The notes under the pieces: model-generated | Told to the model about the DNA's origin: nothing | Database searches by the model: none | The model's input: only the letters and a program-made list of their open reading frames with translations | Program-made: the position numbers and the translations under genes | Assembly: GCA_022841465.1 (NCBI GenBank) | Contig: JALHRL010000027.1 | Location: forward strand, 3,577 to 51,200 | Reading direction: 5' to 3' | Origin: Bacteroidia bacterium | Lineage (GTDB): Bacteria; Bacteroidota; Bacteroidia; B-17B0; Aurantibacillaceae | Length of the DNA stretch: 47,624 nt | Part shown: piece after piece, positions 41,431 to 47,624 of the stretch | How the letters are laid out: each line of letters begins with the position of its first letter | How positions within the stretch are numbered: position 1 is the first letter of the stretch

Positions 41431-42738
41431 TTAATTTTCATTAATCCAATTAGCTCGGTCGGCTTGGCTAAATTGCCAAGGCGCACCGTTATTTTCCATA
41501 TTGCTGAACATGTTATTTAACTCGGCAGGGCTTTGGCTTTGTTCCATAACCAAATACCTGCGCATTTCAACAATAATTTCCAATGGATTTATATTTACCG
41601 GACATTCTTCTACGCAAGCATTGCAAGTGTTACATGCCCAAATTTCTTCGGTTGTAATGTAATCTCCTAAAAGAGATTTACCATCTTCAACAAATTTACC
41701 GCCGTTTGCATCCATGTTTTTCCCAACCTCTACCAATCTATCTCTTGTATCCATCATTATTTTACGTGGCGAAAGCTTTTTTCCTGTAATGTTTTGAGGG
41801 CAAGCAGAAGTACATCTTCCGCACTCTGTACATGTATACGCATCTAATAAATTTTTCCAAGTTAAATCCTGAACATCTTTCACGCCAAATTTAACCGGAT
41901 TGTTAGGATCGGTTTTTGGTTGATACGAAGGGTCAAAATTTGGAGCAACTACATCGGTAACAGATTCTAGTGTTGTGAACTCGCCTTTAGGTTTTAAATT
42001 TGAATAGTAGGTGTTAGGAAAAGCTAGAACAATGTGTAAATGTTTAGAGTAAGGCAAATAATTTAAAAAGGCAAAAATTCCGATGATGTGAAACCACCAG
42101 CAGCCTCTTTCAATTAATATTAGAGAAGAATCACTTAAACCACTTAGCATAGGTGCTATAAATGAGCTGATAGGAAAACTTCCGGCTTGGGTATAATGTT
42201 CAACACCTCTTGCTTGTAAATTTTGATCAGCAGCATTCATTAAAAATAATGCGCTCATTAATAAAGTTTCTGCAATTAAAATCATATTTGCATCCAATCG
42301 TGGCCAACCGTTTAATTCTGCATTTAAAAACCGTTTTACTTTTCCAACATTTCTTCTTAACCAAAAAACAATTACACCAACAAAAACACCAAAGGCTAAA
42401 ATTTCAAAAAAGCCAATTAAAAAATTATAGAAACCGCCCAAAAAGCTAAATACACGATGTGTGTTTACAACACCATCAATCAACATTTCCAATACCTCAA
42501 TGTTTATTAAAACAAATCCTACGTATACTAAAATATGTAAGGTTGCTGAAAGCGGACGTGTAACCATTTTACTTTGGCCTAAAGCAACACGCAACATGGT
42601 TTTCCACCGTTCACTTTTGTTATCGCTTAAATCAAGTTCTCTGCCTAATAAAATATTTCTTCTTATTTTTTTTGCGTTGAAAACAAAAAACACAGTGCTT
42701 GCAATAAGTAAAGCGCAGAATAGTATGGAACTTATCAT
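41431..42738 (-). CDS. membrane-bound 4Fe-4S oxidoreductase subunit
   Basis: The 435-residue protein has about five or six membrane helices in its first 260 residues, resembling the heme/quinone module of nitrate-reductase gamma or HdrE type, then two 4Fe-4S ferredoxin motifs: CTECGRCTSACPQ (Cys from about 303) and CNTCNACVEECPV (Cys from about 369). With the CCG-domain protein at 40149 it would form a membrane electron-transfer complex similar to HdrDE or the Fe-S/membrane parts of quinone-linked oxidoreductases. The substrate is not known. The gene starts 6 bases after mlaD ends, so it belongs to the same operon. Confidence 0.9.
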   Translation of the reverse strand: MISSILFCALLIASTVFFVFNAKKIRRNILLGRELDLSDNKSERWKTMLRVALGQSKMVTRPLSATLHILVYVGFVLINIEVLEMLIDGVVNTHRVFSFLGGFYNFLIGFFEILAFGVFVGVIVFWLRRNVGKVKRFLNAELNGWPRLDANMILIAETLLMSALFLMNAADQNLQARGVEHYTQAGSFPISSFIAPMLSGLSDSSLILIERGCWWFHIIGIFAFLNYLPYSKHLHIVLAFPNTYYSNLKPKGEFTTLESVTDVVAPNFDPSYQPKTDPNNPVKFGVKDVQDLTWKNLLDAYTCTECGRCTSACPQNITGKKLSPRKIMMDTRDRLVEVGKNMDANGGKFVEDGKSLLGDYITTEEIWACNTCNACVEECPVNINPLEIIVEMRRYLVMEQSQSPAELNNMFSNMENNGAPWQFSQADRANWINEN

Positions 42739-42744
42739 ATTAAA

Positions 42745-43725
42745 TTAGTCTTTTGGTTTTTCTCTGTTTTTTCTTCCGAATACAGAAAAGTGTATATAAC
42801 GCTCAGGGTTATATCTTAAGTCTTTTAATAATTTATCCAAATCGGCTGATGATTTATTTAAATTCATATACAAGGTATCGTTTTTAGCAAGTTTACCTAA
42901 AGTACCCTGGCCACTATTTATGCCGGCTAACAATACATTTAGCTCTTGCATCGATTTATCTGCATTTGCAATGGCAGATTTAAGTTGAGATTTTGCTAAG
43001 CTATCGCTTATGTTGCTGAAGTTGGTTAAAATTTTATTTATTTTTTCGTTATTATTGCTAAGGTTATTGGCAATACTGTTTAAGTTGGTAAGTATAGAAG
43101 ATATTTTTGCTTTTTCACTACCTACTAAATCATCTAATTTGTATGCGGTTTGTTCTAAGGTTAGAATGGCTTTTCTAACACTTTCAAAAGATTTATCTAG
43201 GTTTTCTCTGGTTTTTGCATTTAGCACAGAGTTCACCACCGTCATAACAGAATCAATACTGCTAATTAAGTTTTCAGCTTTTGCTTGCAGAGGCGCAATA
43301 CGTTTGTCTACTGACGATTTTAAACTCTCTTCCGTTTCAGCTATTAGAGTATCGCCGCTAACAACAAATTCAGGATTATCACTATAAATAATTTCAACCG
43401 CTTTAGATCCAAGTAAATCAGAACTTACAGCTTTAGCTATTGATTTTTTGGGAATATTAATATCTTCGGTTAACAGAAAAGTAACCAAAACACTGTATTT
43501 ACCCTCTTTTTGAATTAACTGAATGGAATTAATTTGGCCTATTTTATAACCATTCACTAAAATAGGATTGGCCTCAATTAAGCCATCTATTTTAGGGTAA
43601 ACGGCGTACAAAAAGTACTTTTGAGAAAAAAGATTAGTGCCCTTTAAAAAATTAAGCCCCCATACAAAAGCGGCAATGGCAAAAACTACAACTATCCCTA
43701 TTTTAAATTCTTTACTTAATTTCAC
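42745..43725 (-). CDS. MlaD family MCE-domain protein
   Basis: MCE proteins form hexameric rings that carry phospholipids between the inner and outer membranes. This 326-residue protein has an N-terminal membrane anchor (about 8-26), the MCE domain (about 38-115: YPKIDGLIEANPILVNGYKIGQI in parts, then SDLLGSKAVEII), and a long helical tail (about 130-300) rich in Ser, Asn and Leu, likely a coiled coil. The start seems to be GTG at 43725. MlaE/MlaF partners are absent from the window. It opens the minus-strand run that ends with the porin at 36151. Confidence 0.92.
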   Translation of the reverse strand: MKLSKEFKIGIVVVFAIAAFVWGLNFLKGTNLFSQKYFLYAVYPKIDGLIEANPILVNGYKIGQINSIQLIQKEGKYSVLVTFLLTEDINIPKKSIAKAVSSDLLGSKAVEIIYSDNPEFVVSGDTLIAETEESLKSSVDKRIAPLQAKAENLISSIDSVMTVVNSVLNAKTRENLDKSFESVRKAILTLEQTAYKLDDLVGSEKAKISSILTNLNSIANNLSNNNEKINKILTNFSNISDSLAKSQLKSAIANADKSMQELNVLLAGINSGQGTLGKLAKNDTLYMNLNKSSADLDKLLKDLRYNPERYIHFSVFGRKNREKPKD

Positions 43726-43788
43726 AGAAAATCAATAAATTAAAAGCCTAAATATAACGATTATTTACCTACAAAGGTTCAAATTTTT

Positions 43789-44322
43789 ATGCAGAAATTA
43801 AAGAACAAAGAGTTGAAAAGATTGAGTACCGAAGAGTTTAAAAAGGCAGAAAAATTGCCAATTGTATTGGTTTTAGACAATATAAGAAGTTTAAACAATG
43901 TAGGCTCTGCATTTAGAACCGCCGATGCGTTTTTAATTAAAAAAATAATTTTATGCGGAGTTACCGGATGTCCGCCAAACAAAGAAATTGAAAAAACAGC
44001 TTTAGGAGCTACTAATTCTGTTGTTTGGAATTATGCAAAAACAACCATGGAAGCAATTAAAGAATTAAGAGAAAATAACTACTTAATTTATGCGGTGGAG
44101 CAAGCAGATAAAAGCATGAAATTAAATGAAATTGATTTTACTACCGATGCCGGTATAGCCTTTGTGTTTGGTAACGAAGTATATGGGGTGGAACAAGGAG
44201 TTATTGATGAAAGCGATGGTGTAATAGAAATTCCGCAATTTGGAACCAAACACTCTTTAAATGTTTCGGTTAGTATGGGTATAGTTTTGTGGGAATTTGT
44301 AAAAAATAAACTGAATTCTTAA
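43789..44322 (+). CDS. RNA methyltransferase, TrmH/SpoU (SPOUT) family
   Basis: The 177-residue protein consists of a bare SPOUT catalytic domain. Motif 1 is LDNIRSLNNVGSAFRTADAF (Asn and Arg of the 2'-O-methylase active site), motif 2 VFGNEVYGVEQGVID, and motif 3 IEIPQFGTKHSLNVSVSMGIVLWE. It transfers a methyl group to ribose 2'-OH of a tRNA or rRNA; the family includes TrmH, RlmB and TrmL, and which RNA it uses cannot be told from sequence alone. It diverges from the mlaD operon. Confidence 0.92.
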   Translation: MQKLKNKELKRLSTEEFKKAEKLPIVLVLDNIRSLNNVGSAFRTADAFLIKKIILCGVTGCPPNKEIEKTALGATNSVVWNYAKTTMEAIKELRENNYLIYAVEQADKSMKLNEIDFTTDAGIAFVFGNEVYGVEQGVIDESDGVIEIPQFGTKHSLNVSVSMGIVLWEFVKNKLNS

Positions 44323-44441
44323 CAGCCTGTAAACGTTAAATAATCTTGTTTATAGCAGTTTATTATTCAACATTTAATAGTTAAAAACATTTATTAATGG
44401 TAAAAGACACTTTGCTCGCTTTAAAGTATTTTTAAAGCTAA

Positions 44442-47051
44442 ATGGCTACTTCAAAAAAGAATAAATTTAGAGAAACTCCAATACTTGAAACTACCTTTGT
44501 AGAAGAGGCAAATGAACAACAAGTAATTGAAGATTTGGAAGAGCCTGAAGCGAAAGCAAAACCAAAAAAACCCAGAAATAAGCCTTCTAAAAAGGAAATT
44601 CAGGAGGAAGCAGCAGTTGAAAAAGTTTCTTTACTGGGTAGATTAAAAAAAATTTACACTATTTACCAATCAGAACAAGCACAAAAAATTGTTGGCTTAA
44701 TTCTTTGCCTATTTGCCGGTTATATTGCAGTTGCTTTTACTTCGTACTTTTTTACACGAGAAGCAGATCACGACAAAGTAATGGCTCCCTTAAGCGATTT
44801 TTTTAGTAACGAAACCAAAGTAACAAACTGGTTAGGAAAATTTGGGGCTCTTGTTGCACACTTTTTTATTTTCAGGGGATTTGGTTTAGCGTCGTATATT
44901 TTGGTTCCTGTTTTAGCCATATTTGGTTTGCAAAAAGTATTACAGCGTAAATTTTTAACCATATCTTCTTTTACGGCAAAATGGTTGTTTTTAATGGTAT
45001 GGTCTTCTTTGGCTTTATCTTACTTTTTTTACAATTCGTACAGTTTTATTGGCGGCGGTTATGGTTATTTTATCAATCAACAGTTGCAAAATGTAGTGGG
45101 TAATATTGGGTTGCTAATGCTAATTGGTTTTTCTATGTTAACCTTTTTGGTTTTGGTAATTAATCTTTCTTTTAAACTGCCGCAAACAAAATTTAATGCA
45201 GAAGAAGAACAAGTATTAGTAGAAGAAGATTTAACCGAAGATGTTGCAGAACCCATTGTTAAATCAGGCTTAAGTGCAGAGGAAGAAAAAGCCTTATTAA
45301 ATTTTGAAATAATTCAACCCAAACAAGAAGAAGAAATAAAACCTGAACTTGTTGTAGAGGAAAAAATAGAAGAATCGCTTGTTGAACCAACACTTGAAAG
45401 TGTAACCGAATTAAGCACAGAAACTAAAGAGACAACCCCACCGTTAGGCGATGCTTCTTTTGAAATAAAACCAACAGTAGAAGAGCCTGTTCATTTAGAA
45501 GAAGAAAATAAAGCGGCGAGTTTAGTAGAACAATTTGGAGAATACGATCCTACTTTAGACTTAGGTTCGTATAAATTTCCAACTTTTGATTTATTAAATG
45601 ATTACGGAAGTGGGCACGGTAAAGTAAACCAAGAAGAATTAGTAGCCAATAAAGATAGAATTATTAATACCCTAAAAAATTACGGAATAGAAATTGATAA
45701 AATAATGGCAACCGTTGGCCCAACGGTTACCTTATATGAAATTGTTCCGGCGGCAGGTGTACGTATTTCTAAAATAAAAAATTTAGAAGATGATATTGCA
45801 TTAAGTTTAGCCGCACTGGGAATTAGAATTATTGCGCCAATTCCGGGTAAAGGCACCATTGGTATTGAAGTTCCAAATCAATCTCCTGAAATGGTTCCTA
45901 TGCGTAATATCATGGCATCAGAAAAGTTTAATAACTCTACCTTTGAACTGCCAATTGCCTTAGGTAAAACTATTAGTAATGAAATTTTTATTGCCGATTT
46001 GGCTAAAATGCCTCACTTACTAATGGCGGGTGCTACAGGTCAGGGTAAGTCAGTCGGCTTAAATGCAATTTTAGTTTCATTACTTTACAAAAAACACCCT
46101 GCGCAAATTAAATTTGTTTTGGTTGATCCTAAAAAGGTAGAGCTTACACTATTTAATAAAATTGAACGACATTTTCTTGCAAAACTTCCTAACTCTGAAG
46201 ATGCAATAATTACAGATAACACAAAGGTTATTCATACTCTTAATTCTTTGTGTATAGAAATGGATAATCGTTATGCTTTATTACAAGATGCACAAGTAAG
46301 AAACATTAAAGAATACAATACTAAGTTCACACAACGTAAATTAAACCCAAACGACGGCCATAAATATTTACCATACATTGTTTTGGTGGTAGATGAATTT
46401 GCAGATTTAATTATGACTGCCGGTAAAGAAGTGGAAACGCCCATTGCTCGTTTAGCACAACTTGCACGTGCCATAGGCATACACTTAATTATTGCAACGC
46501 AGCGTCCTTCTGTAAATATTATAACAGGTACCATTAAGGCAAACTTCCCTGCACGTATTGCCTTTAGAGTTACCAGTAAAATAGATTCACGTACTATTTT
46601 AGATGCAGGTGGAGCAGAACAATTGATTGGAAGAGGTGATATGTTGTTAAGTACAGGGAACGATTTAATTCGTATCCAATGTGCTTTTGTTGATACTCCT
46701 GAAGTTGAAAAAATTACCGAATTTATTGGAGCTCAAAAAGCGTATCCAACTGCTTTTATTTTACCGGAATATGTTGGGGAAGATGGAGAAGGTAGCGGTA
46801 AAGAAGATATTGATTTAAGCGAGCGCGATAAAATGTTTGATGAAGCTGCAAAATTAATGGTTCAGTTTCAACAAGGAAGCGCCTCTTTTTTACAGCGTAA
46901 ATTAAAATTGGGTTATAATAGAGCGGGAAGAATTGTTGATCAATTAGAAGCCGCAGGTATTATAGGGCAGTTTGAAGGTTCTAAAGCACGCGACGTTTTG
47001 GTGAAGGATATGGCTCAGTTAGAAGAAATTTTACAAAAATTAAGAAAATAA
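44442..47051 (+). CDS. ftsK: DNA translocase FtsK/SpoIIIE
   Basis: FtsK pumps DNA at the division septum and activates XerCD recombination at dif. The 869 residues contain a basic/acidic cytoplasmic N-terminus (1-80), four membrane helices (about 85-245), an acidic Glu/Val-rich linker (about 250-370), and the motor: alpha domain from about 385, Walker A GATGQGKS (about 529-536), Walker B IVLVVDEFADL (about 645), and RLAQLARAIGIHLIIATQRPS. A C-terminal gamma winged helix (about 795-869, SFLQRKLKLGYNRAGRIVDQ) recognises polar DNA sequences. lolA follows, an order often seen in Bacteroidota. Confidence 0.96.
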   Translation: MATSKKNKFRETPILETTFVEEANEQQVIEDLEEPEAKAKPKKPRNKPSKKEIQEEAAVEKVSLLGRLKKIYTIYQSEQAQKIVGLILCLFAGYIAVAFTSYFFTREADHDKVMAPLSDFFSNETKVTNWLGKFGALVAHFFIFRGFGLASYILVPVLAIFGLQKVLQRKFLTISSFTAKWLFLMVWSSLALSYFFYNSYSFIGGGYGYFINQQLQNVVGNIGLLMLIGFSMLTFLVLVINLSFKLPQTKFNAEEEQVLVEEDLTEDVAEPIVKSGLSAEEEKALLNFEIIQPKQEEEIKPELVVEEKIEESLVEPTLESVTELSTETKETTPPLGDASFEIKPTVEEPVHLEEENKAASLVEQFGEYDPTLDLGSYKFPTFDLLNDYGSGHGKVNQEELVANKDRIINTLKNYGIEIDKIMATVGPTVTLYEIVPAAGVRISKIKNLEDDIALSLAALGIRIIAPIPGKGTIGIEVPNQSPEMVPMRNIMASEKFNNSTFELPIALGKTISNEIFIADLAKMPHLLMAGATGQGKSVGLNAILVSLLYKKHPAQIKFVLVDPKKVELTLFNKIERHFLAKLPNSEDAIITDNTKVIHTLNSLCIEMDNRYALLQDAQVRNIKEYNTKFTQRKLNPNDGHKYLPYIVLVVDEFADLIMTAGKEVETPIARLAQLARAIGIHLIIATQRPSVNIITGTIKANFPARIAFRVTSKIDSRTILDAGGAEQLIGRGDMLLSTGNDLIRIQCAFVDTPEVEKITEFIGAQKAYPTAFILPEYVGEDGEGSGKEDIDLSERDKMFDEAAKLMVQFQQGSASFLQRKLKLGYNRAGRIVDQLEAAGIIGQFEGSKARDVLVKDMAQLEEILQKLRK

Positions 47052-47098
47052 ATCTCGTTTTAGCACAAAATTCCAATCATATGCCTAATTTTGGCATC

Positions 47099-47127
47099 AA
47101 ATTGGTACAGTAGTATCAAACCAATTT
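47099..47127. repeat. small inverted repeat before the lolA-like gene
   Basis: Arms AAATTGGT (47099-47106) and ACCAATTT (47120-47127) with a 13-base spacer, 9 bases upstream of the ATG at 47137. It could be a weak terminator for ftsK or an operator for the next gene. No T-run follows it. Confidence 0.35.
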
Positions 47128-47136
47128 CTCTCAATC

Positions 47137-47624
47137 ATGAAACATTTATTTTTAATAGTAAGCACTTTATCATTTATTTCCTTATTTGGTCAAGAACAAG
47201 ATCCAAAAGCAAAAGCAATTTTAGATGATTTAAGCAAGAACACAAAAACGTATAAAACCATTACTTCTGATTTTGTTTTAACCATGTTTAATAAGGATAA
47301 AAAACAAACAGAAAAGCAAACAGGAAAGGTGATAGTTAAAGGGCAAATGTTTAAGTTAGAAATTCCCGGTAACTCAATTGTTTGTGATGGTAAAACCATG
47401 TGGAATCATAACAAAGATGCAAAAGAAGTTACCATTAAAAATTTTGACCCTAATAATAACGATCAATTAAACCCAAGCAAAATATTTACCATTTACGAAT
47501 CGGGTTTTAAATACAAATACGATAAAGAAGAAAAAGTGGGTGCCGTAATTTGTCATGTTATAGATTTATTTCCCTCGGTAGACCAACAAAAGAAAAAATA
47601 CCATACCGTTAAATTGTATGTAGA
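47137..47624 (+). CDS. LolA-like outer-membrane lipoprotein carrier, cut by the window end
   Basis: A frame opens at the ATG 47137 and stays open to the last base (162 full codons, no stop), so the 3' end lies outside the window. It starts with a signal peptide (MKHLFLIVSTLSFISLFGQ, about 1-19). The mature part has LolA-type segments: AKAILDDLSKNTKTYKTITS, then GKVIVKGQMFKLEIPG and VCDGKTMWNHNKDAKEVTI, the half-barrel that binds lipoprotein acyl chains. LolA ferries lipoproteins across the periplasm from the Lol ABC complex. About three quarters of the protein is present. Confidence 0.88.
   Translation, partial: MKHLFLIVSTLSFISLFGQEQDPKAKAILDDLSKNTKTYKTITSDFVLTMFNKDKKQTEKQTGKVIVKGQMFKLEIPGNSIVCDGKTMWNHNKDAKEVTIKNFDPNNNDQLNPSKIFTIYESGFKYKYDKEEKVGAVICHVIDLFPSVDQQKKKYHTVKLYV

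Overview
The window is about 47.6 kb of AT-rich bacterial chromosome, almost certainly from a member of the Bacteroidota. The evidence is a protein built for type IX secretion (PKD array plus a CHU_C-type C-terminal domain), several Bacteroidota-typical families (putative porin of the Porin_10 type, DUF4783, CCC-motif membrane protein, four helix bundle protein), a lack of Shine-Dalgarno sequences, and repeated TAnnTTTG promoter boxes in front of genes. I cannot name the genus. Most of the window is ordinary core genome; no prophage, plasmid, CRISPR array or intact insertion sequence is visible.

Layout. 1-290: an 84-bp tandem repeat with nested hairpins, entering from outside the window. 291-4673: era, an FtsX/LolC-LolE-type permease with rbfA, and an MsbA-type ABC exporter. 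4674-9622: a palindromic convergent terminator, a small secreted protein and a giant alpha-2-macroglobulin-like protein. 9623-11090: a repeat-rich patch with several short palindromes and a small orphan reading frame around a DUF2461 gene. 11091-14441: the PKD-array secreted protein. 14764-16664: two small membrane proteins and a polysaccharide flippase. 16740-16814: tRNA-His. 16922-18668: nadC, a DUF4783 gene and rlmH. 18761-21493: a LolD-type ATPase, an outer-membrane barrel candidate and waaA. 21738-26736: a lipoprotein, two secreted unknowns and a 1024-residue ABC fusion protein. 26788-31176: nadB, a NifU-type scaffold, an SLC13-type transporter and a second LolD. 31171-36093: a second MsbA-like exporter, truA, rlmD and a tandem universal stress protein. 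36151-43725 (minus strand): MlaD-type MCE protein, two Fe-S oxidoreductase subunits, TPR lipoprotein, patatin and putative porin, with a four-helix-bundle gene wedged between the two Fe-S genes. 43789 to the end: an RNA methyltransferase, ftsK and a lolA-like gene cut by the window edge.

How the genes fit together. Three themes recur. (1) Envelope building: two MsbA-like exporters, two LolD ATPases, a LolC/E-like permease, LolA, MlaD, WaaA, a flippase and a porin. (2) Ribosome and RNA maturation: Era, RbfA, RlmH, TruA, RlmD and a SpoU-family methylase. (3) NAD synthesis: NadB and NadC, unlinked. Genes are tightly packed, with 3' overlaps between converging genes and several non-ATG starts.

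The parts most worth a second look are the four-helix-bundle gene with imperfect terminal inverted repeats interrupting an Fe-S operon, the large ABC fusion with its secreted neighbours, the cluster of REP-like palindromes, the 84-bp tandem repeat, promoter boxes lying almost on top of start codons (possible leaderless mRNAs), and an SLC13 transporter whose first membrane segment has no ordinary start codon.
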